Source: Catellatospora coxensis
Lineage (GTDB): Bacteria; Actinomycetota; Actinomycetes; Mycobacteriales; Micromonosporaceae
Length of the DNA stretch: 64,000 nucleotides
Assembly: GCF_016862635.1 (NCBI RefSeq)
Contig: NZ_BONI01000034.1
Location: 1-64,000 of the forward strand
Direction: 5' to 3'
In this document: positions 1-8,708 of the stretch, in pieces
How positions within the stretch are numbered: the stretch's first letter is position 1
Layout of the letters: every line of letters begins with the position of its first letter
Program-made: the position numbers and the translations under genes
Notes under the pieces: generated by a model
Seen by the model: the letters and a program-made list of their open reading frames with translations, nothing else
What the model was told of the DNA's origin: nothing
Databases searched by the model: none

Positions 1-1159
1 GGCCCGGGCCGAACGACGAACCGTTGGAAAGGCCCACGATCACGTCCGAGGCCGACGCCGGCCCCTGCGTGAACGTGATCAGGTCGTCCTTGCCGTCACC
101 GTCGACGTCGCCCAGCGCGGGGAACTCGTTGGCGGGCGAGAAGAACTCGTGCCACTTCACACCCGGTCCGAAGGAGCTGCCGTTGGACAGCGCGACATAG
201 ACATCGCCCGCGGCGTCGTGCGTGAACGTCACGATGTCGTCCTTGCCGTCGCCGTTGACGTCGCCGACCGCCGGGACCTCCGCGCCCGGCGCGAACCAGT
301 CGTGCCACTTCGCCCCGCCGAGGAACCCGGTGCCGGTCGACAGGGCCACATAGACGTCACCAGCCGCGGTGCCCGTGGTGCCGTGGGTGAACGCTACGAC
401 GTCATCCTTGCCGTCGCCGTTGAAGTCACCGGTCAGCGTCGTCTCCCCGGACAGGCCGAAGAAGTCGTTCCACTTCACCGACGTGCCCGCGAACGCCGAA
501 CCGGTCGACGTGGAGACGTACACGTCGGCCGGCGAGCCGTGCGTGAACGTCACGATGTCGTCCTTGCCGTCACCGCTGAAGTCGGTCGGCGAGCCGCCGA
601 AGTACTTCGCCCCGGCCGGGGCGCCGCCGCAGTTGTCGCTGGTCAGGTAGCGCTGGTTGTAGGAGCCGGGATAGGGGGCGAGCGACACGCCGTTGATGGA
701 GATGACCTGCCCGACGCCGTTGAGCAGCTGCTCGTAGTGGATGTGCGCGCCGGAGGAGTTGCCCGTGCTGCCGGTGATGCCGATCTGCTGGCCCTGCTGC
801 ACGACCGCGCCGTCGGGCACCGAATAGGAGGTGAGGTGGAAGTAGTAGGTCTTCCAGCCGCCGCCGTGCTCGATGGCGATGTAGTTGCCGGCCCCGCTGG
901 GCTGCGAGAACCGGTACGCCGTGCCGGCCGCGGACGCCACGACGGGGGTGCCGCCGGTGACGCCGCCGTCGGCGCGTACGAAGTCGAGGGCCTGGCGGAC
1001 CTCGGCGCTGTGGTGGCTGTAGGTCCAGCGCTGCCCGCATGGGAACGGGGCCTTGAAGTTGGGCGCGGCCCACGCCGCGGCGGGGGCGACGACGACCGAG
1101 GCCAGGGCGATCAGCCCGGCCAGGGCGCGGGCGAGCAGACGTGCCGATGGGGGGTGCAC
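1..1159 (-). CDS. Secreted M23-family peptidase with FG-GAP/VCBS repeats (3' end beyond window)
   Basis: A GTG start at 1159 follows a GAGGA ribosome site and opens a Sec signal (basic ARLLARA, hydrophobic core, AWAA near residue 32). Residues about 40-150 form a LytM/M23 zinc endopeptidase: His49/His50 and Asp59 in [13 protein letters not shown], His108 in YYFHLT, and the HxH motif AHIHYE (His139, His141). M23 enzymes cut peptidoglycan cross-bridges or extracellular peptides. Then come at least four FG-GAP/VCBS units with DGKDD-type calcium loops, encoded near 543, 387, 222 and 69 (period 51-55 residues), probably a beta-propeller for binding. The reading frame is still open at position 1, so the C-terminus is unseen. 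A second M23 protein without these repeats is at 33246-34217. Confidence 0.85.
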   Translation of the reverse strand, partial: MHPPSARLLARALAGLIALASVVVAPAAAWAAPNFKAPFPCGQRWTYSHHSAEVRQALDFVRADGGVTGGTPVVASAAGTAYRFSQPSGAGNYIAIEHGGGWKTYYFHLTSYSVPDGAVVQQGQQIGITGSTGNSSGAHIHYEQLLNGVGQVISINGVSLAPYPGSYNQRYLTSDNCGGAPAGAKYFGGSPTDFSGDGKDDIVTFTHGSPADVYVSTSTGSAFAGTSVKWNDFFGLSGETTLTGDFNGDGKDDVVAFTHGTTGTAAGDVYVALSTGTGFLGGAKWHDWFAPGAEVPAVGDVNGDGKDDIVTFTHDAAGDVYVALSNGSSFGPGVKWHEFFSPANEFPALGDVDGDGKDDLITFTQGPASASDVIVGLSNGSSFGPG

Positions 1160-1259
1160 GATGACGTCCTCAGGGGTGTGGAGGGGTGCGACGCGTCGCC
1201 GCCGAGCGGCGGTCGATCAGGGTCACGGCGCGCACGTGATCCACACACGTCGATCAGGT

Positions 1260-1307
1260 GGGTTGAAACTATCAACCCGTGCAATCGATTTCAAGAAAGA
1301 ATTTCTT
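1260..1307. promoter_or_regulatory. Two dyads upstream of the M23/FG-GAP gene
   Basis: 1260-1278 is the perfect dyad GGGTTGAAACTATCAACCC (7-bp arms, 5-nt centre). 1293-1307 is AAGAAAGAATTTCTT (6-bp arms). Both lie in an AT-richer patch about 100-150 nt upstream of the GTG at 1159. The core TGAAACTAT-CAACC recurs upstream of the other M23 gene (34251-34266). This looks like a shared regulator site, but no binding protein is identified. Confidence 0.35.
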
Positions 1308-1375
1308 CATCCCCCGCCGGTCCACGCCCCTGGATGCGGAAGGCCGGGCAAGCAGATCGCTCGTCCGGCCCCGGT

Positions 1376-1837
1376 TCACTCCGTGATCGCGGCGGGTGGC
1401 GGCGGGTCCTCGTACCGGCTCGCGATTTGCGCCACGACGGACACGGGCAGAAACGCCAGGGCGTACAGCAGGGCTGCCTGTCCGGGGCCCGCATGGCCGG
1501 AGGTCGCGAGCAGCAGCGTGATGGCGAACGTCGCCAGCCACAGGACGTCGGCCACCGCGTCCACGAACCGCACCCAGCGCGGGGCGAAGCTCCGCCAGCC
1601 CGGCTCGTACCACATCGTGTCGCGCCGCTTGAGCCGCTGCGCCCAGCCGATCACGGCCGCGACCACCGCGGTCGCCAGCCACAGGATCCCGATGACCAGC
1701 CCGTCCCACCGGACCGGCGTGCCCTCGCCGAGCAGCGCGACGATACCTCTACCGACCAGGTGCATCACCGCCACCGCGGCGCAGACCTCTGCCGCCACGG
1801 ACCACCAGCCCATACGCTTGCGCAGACGGCTCAGCAC
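1376..1837 (-). CDS. Small four-helix membrane protein, unknown function
   Basis: 153 residues from a GTG at 1837 (no in-frame ATG lies near upstream). Four hydrophobic segments are visible at about residues 12-37, 43-64, 90-110 and 118-138, with basic residues after the first (RLKRRD near 70) and a charged tail ending PPPPAAITE. No catalytic motif or family signature is recognised. It stands alone between the M23 gene and the PLP enzyme gene, all on the minus strand but separated by more than 140 nt each, so it is probably its own transcript. Confidence 0.65.
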   Translation of the reverse strand: MLSRLRKRMGWWSVAAEVCAAVAVMHLVGRGIVALLGEGTPVRWDGLVIGILWLATAVVAAVIGWAQRLKRRDTMWYEPGWRSFAPRWVRFVDAVADVLWLATFAITLLLATSGHAGPGQAALLYALAFLPVSVVAQIASRYEDPPPPAAITE

Positions 1838-1980
1838 GGCATCACCACACGGGCGCCAAGAATGATCATGTGGCGGAGTGTAGGCACCGCACGCCGCCGG
1901 CGGCAGAGCCGTTCCGGCAGGACTTCGCCGGCCGGGCCCTACGCGGCCGGCCCCGCCGGAGATCCGGACCGGGCGCCGAA

Positions 1981-3042
1981 TCAGGTGTTGGCGCCGCGCG
2001 CGGCGACCGCCCAGCGGTCGACAGCCGTGCCACCGGAGACGACGACCAGCTCGTCGGCGAGGTTCACCGTGGCGCACACGTGGTTCGGCACCACCCGCAG
2101 GGTCGTGCCGCGTTCGGGCAGCTCCGCGCCCGGCGGCAGGGTCACCGTCGCGTGGTGCTCGGACAGGGCGGTGATCCGCGCGTCGGGCAGGTCGGGCAGC
2201 CGCCCGTGCCCGGTCGCCCACGCGGACCGGTCCGCGCCGAGCACCTTGCCGCCCGCGTCGAGGATCACGTGGTCGGCGGACCGGCTGACCACCGTCGCCA
2301 CCACGCTGAGCGCCACCTCGTCGAAGTCGCAGACACCGAGTTCGACCTGCTGGGCGTCGTTGAAGACGTACACGCCGGGGCGGATCTCGTTGAGCGCCGC
2401 GACGTTGCTCCACGCCGCGGTGGGCGTCGAGCCGCCGCTGACCACGTCGGGCTCGAACCCGGCCTTGCGCAGCGCGTCGGCGGCGTCCACCAGCGCCACC
2501 GCCTCCTCGGCGGCGACACCCTCGGCCAGCGACGGGCCGTAGCCGTGGCCCGGGAACGTGAACACGCCGCGTACCCGCAGGCCCGCCTTGTCCGCAGCCA
2601 ACGCGACCGCGCCCGCGGCGGCGGGTCGTACGCCGCTGCGGTGGTGGCCGCTGTCGACCTCCACCATCACCTCGACGTCGCGCCCGGCGTACCGGGCCAG
2701 GGCCTGCGCGCCCTCCGCCGAGTCCACGCCGACCCGCACCGCGGCCCGCGCGGCGACCGCCCGCAGCCGCGCCCCGCGGGCCTGGTCCACCCACAGCGGG
2801 TACGCGATGAACAGGTCCTCGCAGCCGGCCTCGACGAAGATCTCGGCCTCGGCGACCGTCGCCACGGTCAGTCCCGTCGCGCCCGCCGCGAGCTGCCGCC
2901 GCGCGATCTCCAGGCACTTGTGCGTCTTGGCGTGCGGGCGCAGGGCCAGGTCGCGCTCGCGGGTGAACGACGCCATCCGGGCGATGTTGCGGTCTAGCAC
3001 GGCGACATCGACCGACACGTAAGGGGTGGGCAGCTGCGTCAT
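1981..3042 (-). CDS. D-serine dehydratase / D-threonine aldolase-type PLP enzyme
   Basis: 353 residues, fold-type III PLP enzyme with an alanine-racemase-like N-terminal barrel. Lys39 in RPHAKTHK is the expected Schiff-base lysine of the D-threonine aldolase/D-serine dehydratase family. The C-terminal domain carries PNHVCATVN, whose His (about 321) and Cys (about 323) match the zinc ligands of eukaryotic-type D-serine dehydratase. That pair favours D-amino-acid dehydratase or aldolase activity over racemase. Such enzymes clear D-Ser, D-Thr or related 3-hydroxy-D-amino acids in the cytosol. Substrate is not decidable from sequence. The start ATG at 3042 gives the usual N-terminus (TPYVSVDVAVLDRNI). 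Confidence 0.85.
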   Translation of the reverse strand: MTQLPTPYVSVDVAVLDRNIARMASFTRERDLALRPHAKTHKCLEIARRQLAAGATGLTVATVAEAEIFVEAGCEDLFIAYPLWVDQARGARLRAVAARAAVRVGVDSAEGAQALARYAGRDVEVMVEVDSGHHRSGVRPAAAGAVALAADKAGLRVRGVFTFPGHGYGPSLAEGVAAEEAVALVDAADALRKAGFEPDVVSGGSTPTAAWSNVAALNEIRPGVYVFNDAQQVELGVCDFDEVALSVVATVVSRSADHVILDAGGKVLGADRSAWATGHGRLPDLPDARITALSEHHATVTLPPGAELPERGTTLRVVPNHVCATVNLADELVVVSGGTAVDRWAVAARGANT

Positions 3043-3145
3043 GCCATCATGCTGCCACTGCCCGGGGCCGTCGCGACACGACGCCGCCAAACGCGCGGGC
3101 GCGGCGAGCGGTGTAGTCCCGTCCGCGCCCGGGTATCGCCTGATC

Positions 3146-3856
3146 ATGAGAGCACGCACCGTCCTGGCCGGACTGACCCTGACCCTGCTGGCGACCGGGT
3201 GCGTCCCGTGGCACGACGGCGACGAGGGGCGCGACGGGCTCGGCCGGGAGCACGCCGTCTCCGCCGAGCGGGGCGACCTCGACGCGGCGGCGCTGACCGT
3301 CGTCAGCGGCGCGACCACGCTGGCCGTGCGCGCGGCCGACCTCGGCGGCGACCTGTACCGGATCAGCACCCCGGACGGCTCGCGCATCGCGCCCGACGTC
3401 GTGGAGTCCGGCGGCCGGCACCAGCTGCATCTGCGCGACACCGGCGAGCACGGCCCGGCCGCGGTGGAGATCCTGCTCGACCAGCGGGTGCGCTGGGACC
3501 TGCGTTTCTCCGGCGGCGCGAACGAGACGCTGGTGGACCTGGGCGGCGGGCGGGTGGCCGGCATGGACTTCACCGCCGGTTCGGCGCGGATCGAGGCGGT
3601 CCTGCCCCGGCCGGAAGGTCCGGTGACGGTGCGTATGGCCGGTGGGTCCAGCGATTTCGTGGTACGCGCCCCCGACGGCGTGCCGGTGCGGGTCACCGCG
3701 GGCGGTGGCGCGGCGAACGTGACCGTCGACGGCGCGCGCCGGTCGGGCATCGCCGGTGGCACGGTGTTCGCCCCGGCGGGCTGGGACGCCGCGGCCGACC
3801 GGTACGACGTGGACGCGGTGGCCGGGGTGGCCAGTCTGACGGTGTCCCGCCGCTGA
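3146..3856 (+). CDS. Putative lipoprotein, unknown function
   Basis: 236 residues beginning with a lipoprotein signal (MRARTVLAG, hydrophobic core, lipobox LATGC with Cys19). The mature part is rich in Gly, Asp and beta-prone alternation and has no Cys after residue 19. No family is recognised. It is followed by a 17-nt gap and another plus-strand gene, which has its own promoter-like hexamer. It could be a beta-helix or adhesin-like lipoprotein similar in look to DUF4097-type proteins, but that is only an impression. Confidence 0.7.
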   Translation: MRARTVLAGLTLTLLATGCVPWHDGDEGRDGLGREHAVSAERGDLDAAALTVVSGATTLAVRAADLGGDLYRISTPDGSRIAPDVVESGGRHQLHLRDTGEHGPAAVEILLDQRVRWDLRFSGGANETLVDLGGGRVAGMDFTAGSARIEAVLPRPEGPVTVRMAGGSSDFVVRAPDGVPVRVTAGGGAANVTVDGARRSGIAGGTVFAPAGWDAAADRYDVDAVAGVASLTVSRR

Positions 3857-3861
3857 CCGTC

Positions 3862-3867
3862 TACCAT
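3862..3867 (+). promoter_or_regulatory. -10 hexamer TACCAT, probable leaderless start
   Basis: TACCAT ends 6 nt before the ATG at 3874 and no Shine-Dalgarno sequence lies between. A -10 element so close to a start codon implies transcription begins at or near the ATG. Confidence 0.45.
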
Positions 3868-3873
3868 CCCCGC

Positions 3874-4494
3874 ATGCGCGAGGACGGGTCCCTTCGGTGG
3901 GATGAGGCGATGTCAGGCTGGCGGTCGGACTTCGCTGCCGCGTCGGTGCAGCTCGACCGTCAGCGGTCGCGGCTGCTCGACCTGGTAGGGCGGACGGTGG
4001 TGGCGGGCTGGACAGGCTGGGACCCGAATCGTGATCAGTGGGAGCCGCACATCCCGCTGGTGCTGGTGCTGGACGGCGGTCTGCAGCTCGAACTGCAATG
4101 GTCCAAGTGGGACGACCTGTCGATCACCTGGAACACCGTCGACCTGGCGGTCCCGCCGCAGCTGGTCGGGCGGCCCCACGAATGGCGCCGGTCAGCCCCC
4201 AAGGCGGTCGCGGCGATCGTGGGCCGCGCCCTGACCGGCTTCGCGGTGACCGAAGGTCCCTGCTTCAGCGGCGAAGGCGGCGACGACTTCTCCAACGGCC
4301 TGCCGATGCATGCCTTCGCGGGCTGGGTCACATCCGGTCTGTGGATTGCCGCCGGGGATGCCGGCCTGCACGTCTGCAACGGGACGGACTCGAACAGACT
4401 CTCGTCCGCGCCGGATGACCCGGCTAACGAGGGGGACGCCCGGGTGACGGCGCTGGCGTTTTTCGGGCTCGACGGCGGCCAGTCCTCGGCGTGA
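3874..4494 (+). CDS. Hypothetical cytosolic protein
   Basis: 206 residues without signal peptide or membrane segment. It is rich in Trp (for example WTGWDPNRDQWEPHI and LQLELQWSKWDD), with a charged N-terminus and no catalytic motif I recognise. Its Trp-rich acidic character resembles small immunity-type proteins found singly in actinomycetes, but no family assignment is safe. It is probably translated from a leaderless mRNA and is closed by the strong hairpin at 4503-4542. Confidence 0.7.
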   Translation: MREDGSLRWDEAMSGWRSDFAAASVQLDRQRSRLLDLVGRTVVAGWTGWDPNRDQWEPHIPLVLVLDGGLQLELQWSKWDDLSITWNTVDLAVPPQLVGRPHEWRRSAPKAVAAIVGRALTGFAVTEGPCFSGEGGDDFSNGLPMHAFAGWVTSGLWIAAGDAGLHVCNGTDSNRLSSAPDDPANEGDARVTALAFFGLDGGQSSA

Positions 4495-4502
4495 GCGCAT
4501 GC

Positions 4503-4542
4503 GGGGCTGTTCCGCATCGGTGATCCGGTGCGGAACAGCCCC
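4503..4542. terminator. Bidirectional hairpin terminator
   Basis: A perfect 14-bp stem (GGGGCTGTTCCGCA / TGCGGAACAGCCCC) with a 12-nt loop. It sits between the convergent genes ending at 4494 (plus) and 4549 (minus). There is no U-tract, which is normal for actinomycete terminators. Confidence 0.85.
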
Positions 4543-4548
4543 CGTACG

Positions 4549-6858
4549 TCACTCGGTACGCAGGCCCTCGGCGCGCATGAGGCGCCACAGCACCGGCAGG
4601 CTCAGTGCGGTGACCAGCAGGATCACTGCTCCGGCCAGTGCCGACACGATGCCGATGCCGGCCCAGTCGATCGCCACCGGCTCCCCGATGATCCGCAGCA
4701 GCACCGCGCCCAGGGCAAGACCCGCGGCGCAGGCGAGCACCAGGCCGAGCACCACCGGCACCGCGGTCTGCCACAGGATCGCCCAGCTCATGGTGCGCCG
4801 CCGGGTGCCGAACGCGACGAGGACCGCGAGCAGCCTGCGCCGGTCGCGCAGCTGTTCCAGCACCACCACGAGCAGGCTCGCGCCGATCAGCAGCAGCGTC
4901 ACCGCGGCCCCGGCGAACAGCCCTTTCCGGACCTGGGCGAACTTGTTGTCGACCATCGTCGGGTTGATCTCCCATGTCGCCCCGAGCTGGTCCAGCTCCC
5001 AGCGGGTGTTGGTGACATGGTCGGCGACGTCGACGGCGGCCGGGTCCACGGTCAGCAGCGCCTGCAGTTGCAGCCCCGGCCGGTCGCGGACGGCCGCGGG
5101 CAGCGCGGCGGGGGTCACCAGGACTCCGCTGGCCAGCCCGTAGTACGGGTCGGACAGCGGCGGGACGGTGCGTGCCCCGGCCGGAACGGTCCACGGGGTC
5201 TGCGCCTCGCCGTCCCGGATCGTGACCGCCGCGCCTGCGGCCGGGGTCGGCGCCTCGGGGTTGTCCACGAGGTAGGCGTCGCCGTCCGTGCAGGCGCCGA
5301 TCTCGGCGATCCTGCTCAGCGCGGCGCAGTCGCCGAGGAACAGCGCCGCCCCGGGCTGCTCGCCGTTGGGCAGTGCGGGCAGCTCCAGACCGAGCATGGC
5401 ACGGGGGTTGACCGAGGTGACACCCGTGGTCGCGGCGAGCTTGGCGACCACCCCGGCGGCGTCGGACCAGCCGTGGGGCATCGCGGTGGCTACGTAGAGC
5501 TGGGCGCGGGACGGGTCCTGGCCGGTGCGCTGCTGGTAGTTGGCCTCGACGGCGGCGAACATCATCTGCAGCCCGATCGCGCCGGCGACGGCGACCGCCA
5601 CGCCGGTGACGGCGCGGGCCGACATGCTGCCGTCGAGCTGCAGCCGCCGTACCGCGAGCTGCCAGGCGACCGGGCCGCCGTGCAGCCGCCGGACGACCGA
5701 CTGCACCAGCCAGGGCAGCAGGGTGGCCACGCCGAGCAGGATGAGGCAGACCCCGCCGATGACCTGCCACTCGCTGAAGCCCTCGCTCGACCTGCTGACG
5801 CTGCCGACCATCGGCAGCAGCAGGAGCACGCCGAGGACCGGCATGATCAGCCGCCACCAGAGGCGGCGGCGGGTGTCGCCACCGCGGCGCACCACGCCCA
5901 AGGGCTCGATCATGACGCGGCGCAGTGACAGCACGGTGACCACGACCGCGGCCGCGGGTACGGCGAGCACGATGAGGGCCGCGAGCACCGGGTCGGGCTG
6001 GACGTCGGACGGGAACACGGTGATGTCCATCAGCTCGACCGAGCCCACGAACGAGCGCCCGGCGAAGAACATGACCGCCCCGGCCGCGACGCCGAGCAGG
6101 GCGCTCAGCATCGCCTCGCCGGCGGCGATACGCCGGGCCATGCCGGTGTCCGCGCCGACCAGGCGCACCCCGGCCAGCCGCCGGTCGCGGCTGTCGCCGC
6201 CGAAGCGGATCGCCGAGGCGACGAACATGGCCACGGGCAGCAGCAGCACCACGAAGATGATGACGACCAGGAGCAGCAGCACCGGGTCCAGTCCTTCGCT
6301 GGTGTTCTCATCACCGAAGGCGTTGCGCCGGCCGACGCCGGGGGTGTCGGCGGTGAGCTTGTCCGAGCCGAGGTAGAAGGCCAGCTCACCGGGGCCTTGC
6401 AGGCCTTTGTCACCGATGATGGCGGTCGCCGGGTAGTGCAGCCGCTCGCGCAGCAGCGCTCCGTCCGGGGACAGCAGGAGCCGGGCCAGGGCCGGGGACA
6501 CGGCCATCTCGCCGGGTCGTGGCAGCGCGGTCAGACCGGGTGGCAGCGCGGGGTCGGCGCCTTCGGCCTGGAGCAGCCGCCCGCGGATGCCGTCGGTGCG
6601 GTATGCCATGTCGGTCTCGCCGACCAGGGTGCTCCGGTCGGTGCGTTCGACCTGCGTGCCGTAGTTCTGGTCGGCGCGGGAGGCGCCGCGGTCGCTGCGG
6701 GCCTGCATCATGTGCGGGATGCTGACGGCGGCGAGCAGCATCGCCACGCCGAGCCCCACGCCGACGGCGGTCAGCGCGGCGCGGGCCAGCCCGGAGCGGC
6801 CGCCGGCCAGCGCCATGCGCGCGCCGAGCAGCAGTTCACGCAGCCAGGACGGGCTCAC
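4549..6858 (-). CDS. ABC transporter permease, FtsX-like, with large extracytoplasmic domains
   Basis: 769 residues from GTG 6858, which overlaps the stop of the ATPase gene by 4 nt. One membrane helix lies near residues 25-47. A first FtsX block of three helices begins near residue 205 (LLLLVVIIFVVLLLPVAMF) and a second closes the protein (VTLLLIGASLLVVVLEQL onward). Between them are extracytoplasmic stretches. This is the 10-helix permease layout paired with MacB/LolD-type ATPases in actinobacteria, which export peptides or antibiotics or move envelope signals rather than import solutes. The direct neighbours are its ATPase and a PadR regulator, an arrangement typical of drug- or peptide-responsive exporters. 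Confidence 0.88.
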   Translation of the reverse strand: MSPSWLRELLLGARMALAGGRSGLARAALTAVGVGLGVAMLLAAVSIPHMMQARSDRGASRADQNYGTQVERTDRSTLVGETDMAYRTDGIRGRLLQAEGADPALPPGLTALPRPGEMAVSPALARLLLSPDGALLRERLHYPATAIIGDKGLQGPGELAFYLGSDKLTADTPGVGRRNAFGDENTSEGLDPVLLLLVVIIFVVLLLPVAMFVASAIRFGGDSRDRRLAGVRLVGADTGMARRIAAGEAMLSALLGVAAGAVMFFAGRSFVGSVELMDITVFPSDVQPDPVLAALIVLAVPAAAVVVTVLSLRRVMIEPLGVVRRGGDTRRRLWWRLIMPVLGVLLLLPMVGSVSRSSEGFSEWQVIGGVCLILLGVATLLPWLVQSVVRRLHGGPVAWQLAVRRLQLDGSMSARAVTGVAVAVAGAIGLQMMFAAVEANYQQRTGQDPSRAQLYVATAMPHGWSDAAGVVAKLAATTGVTSVNPRAMLGLELPALPNGEQPGAALFLGDCAALSRIAEIGACTDGDAYLVDNPEAPTPAAGAAVTIRDGEAQTPWTVPAGARTVPPLSDPYYGLASGVLVTPAALPAAVRDRPGLQLQALLTVDPAAVDVADHVTNTRWELDQLGATWEINPTMVDNKFAQVRKGLFAGAAVTLLLIGASLLVVVLEQLRDRRRLLAVLVAFGTRRRTMSWAILWQTAVPVVLGLVLACAAGLALGAVLLRIIGEPVAIDWAGIGIVSALAGAVILLVTALSLPVLWRLMRAEGLRTE

Positions 6859-7535
6859 GCGACACGCTCCAGGTCCAGCGAGGCACCGTCGCGGACCACG
6901 ACCTCCCGGTCGGCGTACGCCGCGACGCGGGGTTCGTGCGTGACGAGCACGACGGCCGCGCCGGTGTCGCGGGCGGCCTGGCCGAGCAGCTGCATGACCT
7001 TCTCGCCGTTGAGGGAGTCCAGGGCCCCGGTGGGCTCGTCGGCGAAGACCACTTTGGGCTCGGTGACCAGGGCACGGGCCACGGCCACGCGCTGGCCCTG
7101 GCCGCCGGAGATCTGGCCGGGCAGCTTCGCGGCGACGTCGCCGACCTCCAGCCGGTCGAGCCAGACCCGGGCGCGGCGTTCGGCCTCCTTGCGGCGGACC
7201 CCGTCCAGCCGCAGCGGCAGGGCGACGTTCTCGACGCAGGTCAGTTCGGGCACGAGCTGGCCGAACTGGAACACGAAGCCGAAGTCGCGGCGGCGCAGGG
7301 CGCTGCGCTCGACGTCGGACATCGCGGAGATCTCGCGGCCGGCGTACACGACGGTGCCGTCGTCGGGGCGCACGATGCCGGCCAGGCAGTGCAGCAGCGT
7401 CGACTTGCCGGAGCCGGAGGAGCCCATCACCGCGACGATCTCCCCGGCGCGGACGGTGAGGGAGGAGCCGCGCAGGGCGGGGGTGGTGCCGTACATCTTG
7501 TGCAGGTCGGTGCCGACCAGCAGGGGCTCGGTCAT
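6855..7535 (-). CDS. ABC transporter ATP-binding protein (MacB/LolD type)
   Basis: 226 residues with all ATPase motifs: Walker A GSSGSGKST (38-46, Lys44), Q-loop FQFGQLVPELT, signature ISGGQGQRVAVARAL (a slightly unusual SGGQG), Walker B VVFADEPTGALD and the H-loop VTHEP. It drives the FtsX-type permease encoded directly downstream with a GTGA overlap. The PadR gene lies 32 nt upstream on the same strand, so all three probably form one autoregulated operon read from the promoter around 8100-8150. Confidence 0.92.
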   Translation of the reverse strand: MTEPLLVGTDLHKMYGTTPALRGSSLTVRAGEIVAVMGSSGSGKSTLLHCLAGIVRPDDGTVVYAGREISAMSDVERSALRRRDFGFVFQFGQLVPELTCVENVALPLRLDGVRRKEAERRARVWLDRLEVGDVAAKLPGQISGGQGQRVAVARALVTEPKVVFADEPTGALDSLNGEKVMQLLGQAARDTGAAVVLVTHEPRVAAYADREVVVRDGASLDLERVA

Positions 7536-7567
7536 GGGGTGGTTCTCCTTGCGGGGGCGGTCCGGGG

Positions 7568-8092
7568 TCACGGGCGGACTCGGGCGGCGAGCTCGTTGAG
7601 CCGGGCCGCGGTCAGTTCGAGCCAGCGCAGGTCGGCTTCGAGGTGGAACAGCGCGTGGTCGCAGATGAGCTGCTCGGCGAGGTCGCCGCCGGTCTTGCGG
7701 CGGGTCACGTCGCGCATGAGGCGCAGGTGCTCGGTGCGCTGCACGTCGAGGATCTCGTCGGCGGGACGGCCGGTCATCAGCGCGAGGACGACCTTGGTGT
7801 ACAGGACGCTCTGCAGGTAGGGCTCGGGCTTCTCGGGCTGGCTGAGCCAGGCCTGCACGTCGGTGATGCCGGCGTCGGTGACCGCGTAGCGCTTGCGCTC
7901 GGGCCCCTCCCCCGGTTCGAGGCCGTCGACGACGACCAGGCCGTTCTTGAGCAGGCGGGACAGCGTGGCGTAGACCTGGCCGTGGTGCAGGGGGCGGCCG
8001 GGTGAGAAGCGCTCGTCGTAGGCGCGTTTGAGGTCGTACCCGTGTCGTGGCTTGCCTTCGAGCAGGCCGAGGAATGAGTGACCGATCGACAT
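7568..8092 (-). CDS. PadR-family transcriptional regulator
   Basis: 174 residues. The N-terminal winged helix has the PadR pattern: LGLLEGKPRHGYDLK, then GQVYATLSRLLKNGLV and the wing region ERKRYAVTDAG. The C-terminal helices form the usual dimer arm. The ATG at 8092 is chosen because the N-terminus MSIGHSFLGLLE matches PadR proteins; extending upstream would run into the operator. PadR proteins usually repress the exporter genes next to them until a drug or phenolic ligand binds. Here the downstream genes are an FtsX-type ABC exporter, and a perfect dyad sits 13 nt upstream of the start codon. Confidence 0.9.
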   Translation of the reverse strand: MSIGHSFLGLLEGKPRHGYDLKRAYDERFSPGRPLHHGQVYATLSRLLKNGLVVVDGLEPGEGPERKRYAVTDAGITDVQAWLSQPEKPEPYLQSVLYTKVVLALMTGRPADEILDVQRTEHLRLMRDVTRRKTGGDLAEQLICDHALFHLEADLRWLELTAARLNELAARVRP

Positions 8093-8104
8093 GCCGAGGA
8101 CTGT

Positions 8105-8141
8105 ACACCACACGTATACATCGTGTGTATACGTGTGGTGT
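8105..8141. promoter_or_regulatory. PadR operator: perfect 16-bp inverted repeat
   Basis: Arms 8105-8120 (ACACCACACGTATACA) and 8126-8141 are exact reverse complements around a 5-nt centre. Each arm contains GTATAC, itself palindromic. It begins 13 nt upstream of the PadR start, where a repressor would block the operon promoter. Confidence 0.75.
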
Positions 8142-8187
8142 CTACGGCAGTTTACGTCTCCGACAGAGCGTTTGCCGAGGTCAGCGC

Positions 8188-8511
8188 TTAGCGGCGCAGC
8201 GCGTGCTCCAGCTGGGCCTTGGTCATCGAGGAGCGGCCCTTGATGTTGCGCCGCCGCGCCTCCTCGTAGAGCTCGTCGCGGCTCATCTCACCGGACACCG
8301 GCGAGGGCGGCATGGACAGCATCCGGCCGGAGTTGATCTCCTTCTTCGCCCGGGCGCGGGCCCGCTTGGCCTCCATCGCCAGGATCTCCTCGGTGCCCGG
8401 CACCCGGGTGGCCTTCGCCTCCGCCTCGCCGATCCTGCGCTCGCGCTCGCGGACCGCCGAGGTCACGTGCTTGCGCCGACGGCTGCGTTTCTCGTCCGGG
8501 TCCTGCGGCAT
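8188..8511 (-). CDS. Small basic protein with SAP/Rho-N-like C-terminus
   Basis: 107 residues, very rich in Arg, Lys and Glu. The first 60 residues look like a charged coiled coil (EKRSRRRKH, RERERRIGEAEAKA). The last 30 (SRDELYEEARRRNIKG then MTKAQLEHALRR) have the helix-extended-helix pattern of SAP or Rho N-terminal domains, which bind nucleic acids. Similar actinobacterial proteins are often labelled plasmid stabilisation protein without experimental basis. The start ATG follows an AAGGGGAG ribosome site. Confidence 0.75.
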   Translation of the reverse strand: MPQDPDEKRSRRRKHVTSAVRERERRIGEAEAKATRVPGTEEILAMEAKRARARAKKEINSGRMLSMPPSPVSGEMSRDELYEEARRRNIKGRSSMTKAQLEHALRR

Positions 8512-8708
8512 GACGCTCCCCTTCCGCGAGGCCACCAGCGCGACGCCGGGGCCAGGGCACTCACCTCGACCATCGTCGCGCGAACCGCGCCCGCCGCGGA
8601 TTCGAACGGCCAACTCACCCCCGTACGCGGGTTCCGGCCGCCATCCTGTCGGGCTGAAGCCGCACACTGTGCGCGTGATCAGACTGCGGTTGTACAAGGC
8701 TCGCGGGT

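Noticed and set aside
149-2542. A 797-codon plus-strand open frame over the M23 and D-amino-acid enzyme genes
   Set aside because: Antisense shadow; codon third positions fit the minus-strand genes, and the translation has no known domain.
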